Notes: generated by a model from the letters alone, not told the origin. A stretch of 33,580 nt of DNA from Lachnospiraceae bacterium (GCA_022787145.1 JALFVM010000118.1:1-33580), one strand, 5' to 3'; shown: positions 8,019 through 16,817, counted from the first letter of the stretch. Numbers and translations: made by a program.

Positions 8019-9245
8019 GTGATTTCAATGATTGGAATTGACCACAGCAAAGCACCGGTGGATATTCGTGCTTTGTTTTCTTTTACAAAGAAAAATGCCG
8101 GTGAGGCTATGGAGCGTGTAAAAGAACAGGAGGGCGTGCTGGGGTGTGTGATTCTCTCCACCTGCAATCGTATGGAGCTGTGGATCAGTACAGCGCAGGA
8201 TGACGAGAGGGACCTTTATCAGCAATTGTGTGAATTAAAGGGAATTAAAGAAGAATCCTTTCGTTCGTATTTTACGCAGCGTCAGGAAGAGGAGGCAGTA
8301 GAGCATCTGTTTTATCTGACGAGTGGTTTAAAATCGCAGATTTTGGGGGAGGATCAGATTTTAACGCAGGTTAAAGATGCGCTGACACTGGCAAGAGAAC
8401 ATTATACTACGGACAATGTTCTGGAAGTGCTGTTTCGCATGGCGGTGACGGCAGGCAAAAAAATCAAGACAAATGTGGCTTTTTCCAGAGGTAATCCGTC
8501 GGTGATTCATCAGGCCATCCAGTTTCTGGAGAAAGAAGATTATACCGTGCGCACAAAAACTTGCATGGTGATTGGAAATGGTGAGATGGGAAAAATGGCT
8601 GCACAGACGCTCAGAGAGGCAGGAGCAGATGTGACAGTAACGGTACGTCAGTATCGAAGTGGTGTGGTAAATATTCCTGTCGGATGCAAGCGAATCAATT
8701 ATGGAGATCGTATGGAGTATCTTCCAAAGTGTGATCTCGTTGTCAGCGCGACGGCAAGTCCAAATTTTACACTTCGTGAGGAACTGTTTGCAGACATTAC
8801 TCTGGAAAAACCGTTGATTTTGATTGATCTTGCCGTTCCGAGAGATATTGAGCCGAAGCTTGGCGAGCATGCAGAGATTACGCTGTACGATATGGACAGT
8901 TTCCGGCTGAAAGAAACGCCAAAAGAGCTCGAGGAAAGCCTTGCCCAGGCAGGAGCAATCGTGAGAGAGCAGATGGCAGAATTTGAAAACTGGTATTCTG
9001 GAAAAGATCTCTTTCCGAGAATTGATGAGATCAAGGCGGAGGCGGTGAAAGATTTAAATCTTCGCATACATAAAATTATGCGTGCGCTTCCTCTTAGCAC
9101 GCAAGAGCAGCAGGAGCTTTTGGAGTGTATCGATACAGCAGCGGGAAAGGTTGTCAACAAGATGATTTTTGGGTTGCGTGATTCACTGGAGCAGCAGGCG
9201 TTTGCGGAATGTGTGGCTGGATTGGAGAAGGTCTATGAGGAATAA
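8019..9245 (+). CDS. hemA: Glutamyl-tRNA reductase
   Basis: First committed enzyme of the C5 tetrapyrrole pathway: NADPH-dependent reduction of glutamyl-tRNA to glutamate-1-semialdehyde. The catalytic cysteine is C49 in ILSTCNRMEL. The Rossmann motif GNGEMGKMA starts at about residue 186. The C-terminal helical dimerisation region is complete (408 residues). The start is GTG at 8019: GGAGGA at 8004-8009 is spaced for it, while the next ATG (8028) would be too distant. The 3' end overlaps the next gene by 11 nt, the first of several overlaps that imply translational coupling in a six-gene operon. Confidence 0.95.
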   Translation: MISMIGIDHSKAPVDIRALFSFTKKNAGEAMERVKEQEGVLGCVILSTCNRMELWISTAQDDERDLYQQLCELKGIKEESFRSYFTQRQEEEAVEHLFYLTSGLKSQILGEDQILTQVKDALTLAREHYTTDNVLEVLFRMAVTAGKKIKTNVAFSRGNPSVIHQAIQFLEKEDYTVRTKTCMVIGNGEMGKMAAQTLREAGADVTVTVRQYRSGVVNIPVGCKRINYGDRMEYLPKCDLVVSATASPNFTLREELFADITLEKPLILIDLAVPRDIEPKLGEHAEITLYDMDSFRLKETPKELEESLAQAGAIVREQMAEFENWYSGKDLFPRIDEIKAEAVKDLNLRIHKIMRALPLSTQEQQELLECIDTAAGKVVNKMIFGLRDSLEQQAFAECVAGLEKVYEE

Positions 9246-9711
9246 GTCAGAGCGTCTGTTTCCGATGTTTGTCGATATTTCTGATTGGCCGATTCTTGTC
9301 GTAGGTGCCGGAAAGATTGCGCAGCGAAGAATTGAGACTCTGTTGCAGTTTGCATTGTCTATCACTGTGGTTGCACCGGAGTGTTCGAAAAAAATCAGAC
9401 AGTGGGCACAGGAGGGGAAAATCTGCCTGAAACAGCGTGCGTATGTGCCGCAGGATTTGGATGGAATGCGCATGGTGTGTGCAGCAACCAGTCAGAATGT
9501 ATTGAATGAGGAAATCGGACAGGAATGTCGAAAAAAAGGCATTCTGGTGAATGTGTGCAGTGACAAAATGCAGTGTGATTTTCATTTTCCGGGCATCGTA
9601 TTGAAAGAAGAATTGACGATTGGAATCAATGCTTCCGGAAAAAATCACAGGAAGGCAAAAGAGGCAAGGATTGCCATTGAAAAATGTATGCAGGGACGAA
9701 TTGTTGAGTAG
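9235..9711 (+). CDS. Precorrin-2 dehydrogenase (SirC/Met8-type siroheme synthase domain)
   Basis: A 158-residue protein with an NAD-binding Rossmann motif (VVGAGKIAQRRIETLL) at its N-terminus and the family-typical MRMVCAATS and VCSDKMQCDFHFPGIV segments. Members oxidise precorrin-2 to sirohydrochlorin with NAD, and some also insert iron. It is shorter than classical SirC/CysG-B proteins (about 200 residues): the C-terminal helical part seems abbreviated, so dehydrogenase activity alone is the safer inference. It would feed sirohydrochlorin to CbiK encoded nearby. The frame is open further upstream, but ATG 9235 with GGAGAAGG is the likely start and gives an 11-nt overlap with hemA. Confidence 0.88.
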   Translation: MRNKSERLFPMFVDISDWPILVVGAGKIAQRRIETLLQFALSITVVAPECSKKIRQWAQEGKICLKQRAYVPQDLDGMRMVCAATSQNVLNEEIGQECRKKGILVNVCSDKMQCDFHFPGIVLKEELTIGINASGKNHRKAKEARIAIEKCMQGRIVE

Positions 9712-9758
9712 TCGTGACATATAGAAACACATTTTATAGAGGAGAGAACCGCAAAGAT

Positions 9759-10658
9759 ATGGAGAAAAGAAAGGTTATCATTGGAAGCCGTGAGAGCAGG
9801 CTGGCAGTCATTCAAAGTGAGATGGTGCGTGATTTCATAGCGAAAAATAACCCGGATCTGGATGTGGAGCTTCTGACCATGAAAACGACCGGGGATAAAA
9901 TATTAGACCGGACTTTGGATAAAGTCGGCGGAAAGGGATTATTTGTCAAAGAGCTGGACAAGGCACTTGTTGACGGAAGGAGTCAACTGTCTGTACACAG
10001 TCTCAAAGATTTGCCGATGGAGGTGTCAGAAGATCTTCCGGTTTTGGCATTTTCGAAGAGAGAAGATCCAAGAGATGTTCTGATTCTGCCGGAAGGTGTG
10101 AAGGAACTGGACAAAAGCAAGCCCATTGGAAGCTCAAGCCTTCGAAGAATTTTGCAGTTAAAGAAGCTGTTTCCGGATATGGAATGCAAAAGTGTGCGTG
10201 GAAATCTTCAGACGCGGCTTCGCAAGCTGGATGCGGGAGAATACAGTGCTCTGGTATTGGCGGCAGCCGGTGTAAAGCGACTGCATCTGGAGCATAGAAT
10301 CAGTCGCTATTTTGAGGTAAACGAGATTCTTCCGGCGGCTGGACAGGGCATTCTTGCTGTGCAGGGAAAAGCTGGAGAGGATTACTCCTATCTGGATGGA
10401 TATGGAGATGCAGATGGTGCCTGTGCAGCTCTGGCGGAGCGTGCTTTTGTGCGTTATCTCGATGGTGGATGTTCTTCTCCTGTGGCAGCGCACGCAATAT
10501 TGGATGGAGACACATTGACTCTGGAAGGGCTGTACTATGTGGAGCGTACAGGAGAATATTTTAAGGAAAAGATACAGGGAGAGCGCAGCGAGTGCGAGAG
10601 ACTCGGTGAGGAACTTGCAAAAAGAATGAAAGAAACATATGAGGTGGCAAAAGCATGA
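9759..10658 (+). CDS. hemC: Porphobilinogen deaminase (hydroxymethylbilane synthase)
   Basis: Polymerises four porphobilinogen molecules into hydroxymethylbilane. The N-terminus VIIGSRESRLAVIQ and the block LPMEVSEDLPVLAFSKREDPRD are diagnostic. The dipyrromethane-cofactor cysteine is C238 in LDGGCSSPVAAHA. At 299 residues it has the family length. The start at 9759 is chosen because IGSRxSxLA must lie close to the N-terminus; an in-frame ATG at 9714 would add 15 residues before it. AGAGGAG lies about 15 nt upstream, a rather wide spacing. The stop overlaps the next start as ATGA. Confidence 0.95.
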   Translation: MEKRKVIIGSRESRLAVIQSEMVRDFIAKNNPDLDVELLTMKTTGDKILDRTLDKVGGKGLFVKELDKALVDGRSQLSVHSLKDLPMEVSEDLPVLAFSKREDPRDVLILPEGVKELDKSKPIGSSSLRRILQLKKLFPDMECKSVRGNLQTRLRKLDAGEYSALVLAAAGVKRLHLEHRISRYFEVNEILPAAGQGILAVQGKAGEDYSYLDGYGDADGACAALAERAFVRYLDGGCSSPVAAHAILDGDTLTLEGLYYVERTGEYFKEKIQGERSECERLGEELAKRMKETYEVAKA

Positions 10659-12175
10659 CAACAGGAAAGGTATGGCTGGTAGGAGCCGGGCCGGGAGATA
10701 TCGGCCTGTTTACAAAAAAAGGAATGGAAGTACTGCAGAATGCAGAGGTTGTAGTATATGACAGTCTGGTTGGACAGGGTGTGCTCTCGATGATTCCCAA
10801 GGACGCAATTACCATCAACGTGGGAAAACGTGCAGGCAATCACACACTTCCACAGGAGGGAATCAATCAGGTTCTCCTGGAACAGGCACAGAAAGGATAC
10901 CGTGTGGTGCGTCTTAAAGGCGGAGATCCGTTTTTATTCGGAAGAGGCGGAGAGGAGCTGGTGCTTTTGAAAGAGCATCAGATTCCTTATGAAATCGTGC
11001 CGGGTGTGACGTCTCCTCTGGCTGTTCCGGCTTATAACGGAATTCCGGTGACACACAGAGATTTCTGTTCTTCGCTGCATATCATTACGGGACATAAAAA
11101 AGCAGGGATGGCGTATGACATTGATTTTGAAGCACTGGTGCGCACCAAAGGAACGCTTGTCTTTCTGATGGGTGTGACGGCACTGGAAGACATTTGCAAT
11201 TGTCTGATGAAGGCTGGCATGGATGCGGATATGCCTGCGGCTATTTTGCAGCAGGGAACAACAGCGGGACAGAAGCGTATCGTAGCAACGGTAGGAACTT
11301 TAAAGGCAGAGGTGGACCGTCAGGGAATCGAGACACCTGCGATTATCGTGGTGGGTAAAGTGTGCAGTCTGGCAAAAGAGTTTGCCTGGTACGAAGAGCT
11401 TCCGTTGGCTGGTTATAAAGTGCTTCTGACACGGCCGAGAGATTTGATTTCTTCGATGGCGCAGAAGCTGCGTGCGCAGGGCGCGGAGGTGCTGGAACTT
11501 CCGGCTATTCGCACAGAGGCGACTGAAGATAATGAGGCACTTCGCCGTGCGTGGAAGCAGATGCAGCAGTATCAGTGGCTGGTGTTTACCAGTCCGACCG
11601 GCGTGAAAGTATTTTTTGAGCAGATGAAGAGGGAGTGCTGTGATATCCGTATGCTTGGAACTGTAAAAATTGCGGCAATCGGTGAGGGAACAAAGAAAGC
11701 GCTCCGTGAGAGAGGTCTTTTTGTGGATTTGATGCCGGAGATTTATGATGGAGAAAATCTGGCAAGAACACTTGCAGCAGAGTTATCCGGTGGAGAAAAC
11801 ATTCTGATTCCGAGAGCCGAAGCCGGAAATCTTGAGCTGGTGAAAATTTTAAAAGAGGCTGGAGCGTGTGTGGATGATGTTGCGACGTATCGTACCTGTT
11901 ATGAAAGTCAGGATGTCATTGATGAGGCGGCTGAATTTGAAAAAGGAAAGATTGACTGTGCTGTCTTTACCAGCGCTTCTACGGTAAGAGGATTCGCAGA
12001 GGCAGTACAGGGACTGGATTTTAGCAAAGTAAAAGCAGCCTGCATCGGAAAACAGACGAGAGCAGAGGCCGAAAAGTATGGCATGCAGACTTGGATGGCA
12101 AAGAAGGCGACCATGGACAGTCTGGTACAGCTGGTCATTGATATGAAAAATGAAGGAGATGGACAAAATGATTAA
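10655..12175 (+). CDS. cobA-hemD: Bifunctional uroporphyrinogen-III C-methyltransferase / uroporphyrinogen-III synthase
   Basis: A 506-residue two-domain enzyme. Residues 1 to about 245 form the SAM-dependent methyltransferase (SUMT): VWLVGAGPGDIGLFT, GGDPFLFGRGGEE, PGVTSPLAVPAYNGIPVTHR. Residues from about 250 onward, starting GYKVLLTRPRDLISSMAQKL, form the HemD domain that closes hydroxymethylbilane into uroporphyrinogen III. The order SUMT then HemD is a common fusion in Firmicutes and channels the product straight to precorrin-2, towards cobalamin or siroheme rather than haem. It overlaps hemC by 4 nt and hemB by 8 nt. Confidence 0.95.
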   Translation: MTTGKVWLVGAGPGDIGLFTKKGMEVLQNAEVVVYDSLVGQGVLSMIPKDAITINVGKRAGNHTLPQEGINQVLLEQAQKGYRVVRLKGGDPFLFGRGGEELVLLKEHQIPYEIVPGVTSPLAVPAYNGIPVTHRDFCSSLHIITGHKKAGMAYDIDFEALVRTKGTLVFLMGVTALEDICNCLMKAGMDADMPAAILQQGTTAGQKRIVATVGTLKAEVDRQGIETPAIIVVGKVCSLAKEFAWYEELPLAGYKVLLTRPRDLISSMAQKLRAQGAEVLELPAIRTEATEDNEALRRAWKQMQQYQWLVFTSPTGVKVFFEQMKRECCDIRMLGTVKIAAIGEGTKKALRERGLFVDLMPEIYDGENLARTLAAELSGGENILIPRAEAGNLELVKILKEAGACVDDVATYRTCYESQDVIDEAAEFEKGKIDCAVFTSASTVRGFAEAVQGLDFSKVKAACIGKQTRAEAEKYGMQTWMAKKATMDSLVQLVIDMKNEGDGQND

Positions 12176-13145
12176 GAGACCGAGAAGAATCAGAGGAAAT
12201 GAACACATCAGACGAATGGTGAGAGAGACAAGAATGGACAAATCTTCGCTGATCTATCCGTTATTTGTCATAGATGGAGAAAATATTGAGGAAGAAATTC
12301 CGACGATGCCGGGACAGTTCCGCTACAGTGTGGACCGTCTTCCGTACGAACTGGAGCGCCTTTCCAAAGCGGGAGTATCGAACCTGATGCTGTTTGGAAT
12401 TCCGGCTGTGAAGGATGCAGTGGGATCTCAGGCGTACGCGGAGGATGGAATCGTACAGCGTGCACTTCGCGAGGGCAAAAAACAGTTCCCGGATCTGTAT
12501 TATATTACAGATGTATGTATGTGCGAGTATACTTCACACGGACATTGCGGTGTACTCTGCGGTCATGATGTGGAAAATGACCAGACGCTTGAGCTGTTAT
12601 CCAAAACAGCTTTATCTCATGTGCAGGCAGGGGCAGATATGGTAGCGCCGTCTGATATGATGGACGGACGCGTACTTGCAATCCGCAACAAACTTGATGA
12701 GAATGGATTTAAAGAAACTCCGATTATGTCTTATGCAGTCAAATATGCATCGGCATTTTATGGACCGTTCCGCGATGCGGCAGGTTCTGCTCCGGCGTTT
12801 GGAGACAGAAAGAGTTATCAGATGGATCCGCACAACCGAAAGGAAGGACTGAAAGAGGCACTCCTCGATGTGGAAGAAGGTGCAGATATCATTATGGTAA
12901 AACCGGCGCTTTCTTATCTCGATATCATTTCCGATGTATCGAGAGAAATCAACCTTCCGGTTGCAGCTTACAGCGTAAGCGGGGAATATGCAATGGCAAA
13001 AGCGGCAGCGAAGCTTGGATATATGGAAGAAGATCGCGTCATCTGTGAGATGGCTGTCAGCACGTATCGCGCCGGTGCAGAGATTTATTTGACTTATTTT
13101 GCAAAAGAACTGGCGAAGTTTATGGATGAAGGGAGAATTGGATAA
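12168..13145 (+). CDS. hemB: Delta-aminolevulinic acid dehydratase (porphobilinogen synthase)
   Basis: Condenses two aminolevulinate molecules into porphobilinogen. The zinc-binding cysteines are present as C117, C119 and C127 in CMCEYTSHGHC, so this is a zinc-type enzyme. The two active-site lysines are K192 (AVKYASAFYGPFRDA) and K245 (IIMVKPALSYLD), the latter being the Schiff-base residue. In-frame ATGs at 12150 and 12159 exist, but AAGGAG at 12153-12158 is spaced for ATG 12168, giving 325 residues. The stop shares one base with the hemL start. Confidence 0.96.
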   Translation: MIKRPRRIRGNEHIRRMVRETRMDKSSLIYPLFVIDGENIEEEIPTMPGQFRYSVDRLPYELERLSKAGVSNLMLFGIPAVKDAVGSQAYAEDGIVQRALREGKKQFPDLYYITDVCMCEYTSHGHCGVLCGHDVENDQTLELLSKTALSHVQAGADMVAPSDMMDGRVLAIRNKLDENGFKETPIMSYAVKYASAFYGPFRDAAGSAPAFGDRKSYQMDPHNRKEGLKEALLDVEEGADIIMVKPALSYLDIISDVSREINLPVAAYSVSGEYAMAKAAAKLGYMEEDRVICEMAVSTYRAGAEIYLTYFAKELAKFMDEGRIG

Positions 13146-14416
13146 TGGCTGCAAAATCAGAAGCATTATTTGAGAGAGCGGTGAAATGCATTCCGGGAGG
13201 TGTCAACAGTCCGGTGCGTGCGTTTGGTTCCATTGGAGGGACACCGAGATTTATCAAAAAGGCAAAAGGAAGCCATATTTTTGATGTAGATGGAAACGAA
13301 TACATTGATTACATTGATTCCTGGGGCCCTTGTATTCTGGGACATGACCATCCGGCAATCCGTGAGGCTGTCGTGAAAGCTGCCGAGAATGGACTGAGTT
13401 TTGGCTGCGCCACTGAGATTGAGGTGGAGATGGCAGAGTTTATCTGTGAAAGAATTCCGTCGATTGAGATGATCCGTATGGTAAACTCCGGTACAGAGGC
13501 GGTTATGAGTGCGCTTCGTGCGGCAAGAGGCTATACAGGAAGAGATAAGATCATCAAATTTGCCGGATGTTATCACGGACACAGCGATGCCATGCTGGTC
13601 AGTGCCGGTTCCGGTGTGATGACAAGCGGCGTTCCGGACAGTGCCGGTGTGACGAAGGGATGTACACAGGATACGCTGACAGCCGTCTACAATGATCTGG
13701 ACAGTGTGCGCCAGATTATGGAGGCGAACGAAGGACAGGTGGCAGCTGTGATTGTGGAGCCGGTAGGCGCCAATATGGGTGTGGTACTGCCGGAAGAAGG
13801 ATTTTTGCAGGGACTGCGTGATCTTTGTACAAAAAACGGTGCTCTGTTGATTTTTGATGAGGTGATTACTGGTTTCCGTCTTGGATTTACAGGGGCACAG
13901 GGACGTTTTGGTGTGACACCGGATTTGACTACTTATGGAAAAATTATCGGAGCAGGTATGCCGGTAGGCGCTTACGGCGGAAGAAAAGAAATCATGGAGA
14001 TGGTCTCTCCAGCAGGTCCTGTTTATCAGGCAGGTACCTTAAGCGGAAACCCGATTGCGATGGTAGCGGGTCTGACACAGCTTAGAATCCTGTATGAGAA
14101 TCCGGATATCTATCAGAAGCTGGAGAAAAAAGGAGAGAAGCTGTACGGCAGTATCACAGAAATACTTGCCGAGAAGCAGGCACCGTGTCGCGTTAACCAT
14201 ATCGGTTCTCTGGGCTGTGTCTTTTTTACCACGGAGAGCGTAACGGACTATGCTTCTGCAAAAACTTCTGACACAAAGGCTTATGCGGATTATTTTCATT
14301 ACATGCTGAACCATGGTGTGCATCTTGCACCGGCGCAGTTTGAGGCGATGTTCCTCTCAGATGCGCATACCAGCGAAGATATTGAGAAGACACTGGAATT
14401 AGTGAGAAATTATTAG
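13145..14416 (+). CDS. hemL: Glutamate-1-semialdehyde 2,1-aminomutase
   Basis: PLP enzyme converting glutamate-1-semialdehyde, the HemA product, into 5-aminolevulinate. Class-III aminotransferase landmarks are MVNSGTEAVMSALRAARGYTG, CYHGHSD, LIFDEVITGFR and the PLP lysine K266 in TYGKIIGAGMPVGAYGG. Full length at 423 residues. Last gene of the hem operon. It starts on the last base of the hemB stop, so its translation is probably coupled. No convincing terminator follows; the downstream DNA is a region of gene fragments. Confidence 0.96.
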   Translation: MAAKSEALFERAVKCIPGGVNSPVRAFGSIGGTPRFIKKAKGSHIFDVDGNEYIDYIDSWGPCILGHDHPAIREAVVKAAENGLSFGCATEIEVEMAEFICERIPSIEMIRMVNSGTEAVMSALRAARGYTGRDKIIKFAGCYHGHSDAMLVSAGSGVMTSGVPDSAGVTKGCTQDTLTAVYNDLDSVRQIMEANEGQVAAVIVEPVGANMGVVLPEEGFLQGLRDLCTKNGALLIFDEVITGFRLGFTGAQGRFGVTPDLTTYGKIIGAGMPVGAYGGRKEIMEMVSPAGPVYQAGTLSGNPIAMVAGLTQLRILYENPDIYQKLEKKGEKLYGSITEILAEKQAPCRVNHIGSLGCVFFTTESVTDYASAKTSDTKAYADYFHYMLNHGVHLAPAQFEAMFLSDAHTSEDIEKTLELVRNY

Positions 14417-14581
14417 AAAAAATCATGGGTTGTTTGGATAGCAACTGTATCAATAAAGTTCCAATGGATGCAGATCGTTTATCTTTTTCTCCTTGTTCCC
14501 GGCACCATTTTAGATTTATCGACATCAATGCTCTATATAAAACTGCAAATGATTTCTGATGTAAAAAATAATATAGGATAA
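14417..14581 (+). pseudogene. Possible C-terminal fragment of a membrane protein
   Basis: After the hemL stop the same phase stays open for 54 codons, ending with TAA at 14579-14581. The translation has a hydrophobic stretch (IVYLFLLVPGTILDLSTSML) followed by a polar tail, which looks like the last helix of a multi-pass membrane protein. There is no start or ribosome-binding site. It is probably a gene remnant, but chance openness cannot be excluded. Confidence 0.3.
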
Positions 14582-14599
14582 GGAAAGAAGGCGTGCTTT

Positions 14600-14984
14600 A
14601 TGAGTGAAGAACGTGTTATCTTGAGCGAAAGACTGGAAGATTTAAAAAAAGCAGTTGAGTGGGGCAGAGAGCAGCAAAAGAAAATACTGAATGACAAGGG
14701 TAATTATGCCCTCAATCACAAGGAACAAGGAGACGCTCATGAATTATCTCCGGAACGAAAGAGGAGAGAGTTCCAATAATGTTGCTGAACGCAGGGCAAG
14801 GTTCTATCTAACCGGACGAAAAGAATTTCTGTTCCACGACACTGTAAATGGAGCGATGATAAGTGCAATCGTCCTCAGTCTTATAGAAACGGCAAAGGCA
14901 AACAGACTGAATATCTATCAATACTTGTACACTCTGTTACTGTATATACCGGACTATAAAAATGAGTTTGCAGACGTAAAATAA
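14600..14984 (+). pseudogene. IS66 family transposase remnant (3' end, frameshifted)
   Basis: Only the C-terminal end of an IS66-type TnpC transposase remains. One frame (from 14600) contains KILNDKGNYALNHKEQ. A second frame continues with ETLMNYLRNERG, NNVAERRARFYLTGRKEFLF, NGAMISAIVLSLIETAKAN and YLYTLLLYIP up to TAA at 14984. In intact IS66 transposases these two parts are contiguous in one frame, so a frameshift has occurred near 14715. No terminal inverted repeats or upstream orfA/orfB were seen. It marks an old insertion between the hem operon and the sigma-factor locus. Confidence 0.75.
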
Positions 14985-15296
14985 CTGATGGCATAGAGTG
15001 AATTCATAAAAGAGAGATGTTCCGAGGTAATAGATACGGAAAAAGAAAACCAGAAAATTGTGGGAACCTTTCAATCTAAGGTTCCCTAGAAGTCGTGCAC
15101 GGGTGATTATTAATCTCTTACGTATAAATCTATTGAATACAGAAAAGGGTATGATGTTGTGTATAAACCAGACCAGTTTAAATTGACTATTGATGGGAAA
15201 GCATATGAATAAGTGTATGAAGAAGGATGTGAGTGTCTGACTAGAGAAAAATGCGGTACTGAAATAAGACTCAATACCGCATTTCAATGATTTTCA
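14985..15296. other. Gene-poor region with a possible decayed fragment and a terminator
   Basis: This stretch holds no intact gene. On the plus strand, about 15113-15210 reads as an open stretch ending KPDQFKLTIDGKAYE and a stop, without a start; I do not recognise it. A terminator hairpin sits at its right end (separate entry). Confidence 0.4.
15249..15286 (-). terminator. Terminator hairpin after the sigma/anti-sigma operon
   Basis: AAATGCGGTA pairs perfectly with TACCGCATTT across an 18-nt loop. On the minus strand the stem ends in a T-rich tract. It lies about 10 nt past the anti-sigma stop codon. Confidence 0.65.
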
Positions 15297-16286
15297 TTAT
15301 TTGTTCTTTTTCTTCAATAAGCCAACAAGGATACACAGGATGCTTGCGATTCCACCGAAAAGTAAAACTAAAACAAAGGTATTCGCATTGAAACAAAGGT
15401 TATTCTCCCAATTCGAGAAATCTGCATACAAAATGGTCAATTGGCTTTTATGTTCTATAAAATATGCACAGACGTCATTTGAAAAAGCTGTCCAGATACT
15501 GACAATAGCTGTGATGATTCCTGCTTTTATCCACGTATTTACTTTAAGGTATCTTGCAATTACAAAAACAAGCCATACACCAGTCATCATTACAGTAGCA
15601 ACGATAAAGCCAATTCGCATTCCTTCTATGTCGCCGAAATGGATGCAGACTTCAAATATTGTTAAATAGAGCCACAGGGTATCCCACACCATTGTAAGTA
15701 ATGCTTTTTTATCTGTTAATGTTATCGGTAATGTTACATTTTGGATTACTAAAGGAAACAAAACGATAGACAATCCAAAGATTGTAGGTACAGACCACAG
15801 GATGAATTCTCCACCACCGTTCATTCTGTCAACGAAAAACATAATTAGTAATAATGCCAAAACACCAACCATAATACTCTTAACCAGTCTTTTTTCTTGA
15901 CTCATCAATGGAACGACTGTTAATGCGGCTACCAGCAGCATGGAAGCTACCAATACAGAAAATACACCAAGTCCACCACCGTTTGTCATTTCAATAATAA
16001 ACGTTATTACGATTGGGATCATCAATAATAATGCAATAATGGCTCCTGCTTTATATGCTGCATTTCTTTCTTTTTTCGCATGTCTTGCGAGAACTCCTGC
16101 GGACTCTTTTTTTATGACAGAATCAATCGTGTCATTTTTTAATTCTTCATAAATTTTCCGGCATGCTTCGCATGTTGACAGGTGCTGTTTTACTAACTCT
16201 TTGCTAACTGGATTGCATGCATCATCAAAATACAAAGGCAGTAAATCCTGTACAATTTCACATTCATTAAAATCGTTTCTATTCAT
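15297..16286 (-). CDS. Membrane anti-sigma factor with zinc-finger (zf-HC2) domain
   Basis: A 329-residue protein whose N-terminus carries the zinc-binding anti-sigma signature H-x3-C-x2-C (H35, C39, C42 in QHLSTCEACRK). It is followed by about eight hydrophobic segments from residue 80 onward. This is the layout of anti-sigma factors that hold an ECF sigma factor at the membrane until a signal arrives. Its start overlaps the stop of the sigma gene by 8 nt, supporting a cognate pair. The many membrane helices suggest it senses membrane or envelope conditions; the signal itself cannot be inferred. Confidence 0.82.
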   Translation of the reverse strand: MNRNDFNECEIVQDLLPLYFDDACNPVSKELVKQHLSTCEACRKIYEELKNDTIDSVIKKESAGVLARHAKKERNAAYKAGAIIALLLMIPIVITFIIEMTNGGGLGVFSVLVASMLLVAALTVVPLMSQEKRLVKSIMVGVLALLLIMFFVDRMNGGGEFILWSVPTIFGLSIVLFPLVIQNVTLPITLTDKKALLTMVWDTLWLYLTIFEVCIHFGDIEGMRIGFIVATVMMTGVWLVFVIARYLKVNTWIKAGIITAIVSIWTAFSNDVCAYFIEHKSQLTILYADFSNWENNLCFNANTFVLVLLFGGIASILCILVGLLKKKNK

Positions 16287-16761
16287 TTTTCTCCATCCTT
16301 TCCTGAATTTTTATTCTCGCCCTATGATAAGTTACTCTTGCCCAATTTTCCGTTTTTCCAAAAATCAACCCGATTTGCGAAAAAGATAATTCTCCAAATA
16401 CTCTCAGCTGGAATACTTCTTTATAGGGTTCTTGCAGTTCATGAAGAACTAAATGTATCCGCAAGGCAGTATCTTTATCTTCCGTTTCCGCCTCTATATC
16501 AACAGAAGAGGACGATACCATGGATTCATCTAATTTTGAGAACTTTGCGTTTTTTCTGTGTTCGTCTATTGCAAGATGTTTTGCAATACCACACAGCCAT
16601 GACAATTCGCTGGATCGTCCTTCAAATTTTTTTTTAGCTGTCATCGCCTTATAAAAAGTATTTTGTGTAATTTCTTCTGCAATGGACTGGTTCTTAACGA
16701 GTGTCATTACATAAGAATATACTTGCATATAATACGAATGGTATAATTTCTCGTAATCCAG
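16279..16761 (-). CDS. RNA polymerase sigma factor, ECF subfamily
   Basis: About 160 residues with the two ECF regions. Region 2 spans VMTLVKNQSIAEEITQNTFY to SWLCGIAKHLAIDEHRK. The region 4 helix-turn-helix is LRVFGELSFSQIGLIFGKTENWARVTYHRAR. The first in-frame ATG (16728) would start inside region 2 and has no ribosome-binding site. A strong AGGAGG with 9-nt spacing instead precedes a CTG at 16761, and translation from there adds DYEKLYHSYY, typical of an ECF N-terminus; an in-frame TGA lies just before. I therefore favour the rare CTG start. The anti-sigma gene overlaps its 3' end. Confidence 0.8.
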   Translation of the reverse strand: MDYEKLYHSYYMQVYSYVMTLVKNQSIAEEITQNTFYKAMTAKKKFEGRSSELSWLCGIAKHLAIDEHRKNAKFSKLDESMVSSSSVDIEAETEDKDTALRIHLVLHELQEPYKEVFQLRVFGELSFSQIGLIFGKTENWARVTYHRARIKIQERMEKNE

Positions 16762-16791
16762 ATCTTCTCACCTCCTTTTCTACATAGGTAA

Positions 16792-16817
16792 GTCGGAGAA
16801 AAGTTAAATTCGTTACA
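16792..16817 (-). promoter_or_regulatory. Candidate ECF-type (autoregulatory) promoter
   Basis: On the minus strand TGTAAC (16817-16812) is followed after 15 nt by CCGAC (16796-16792). This resembles the AAC/CG-type -35 and -10 elements of ECF sigma factors. It lies 31 nt upstream of the proposed sigma start, as expected for autoregulation. Confidence 0.4.
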
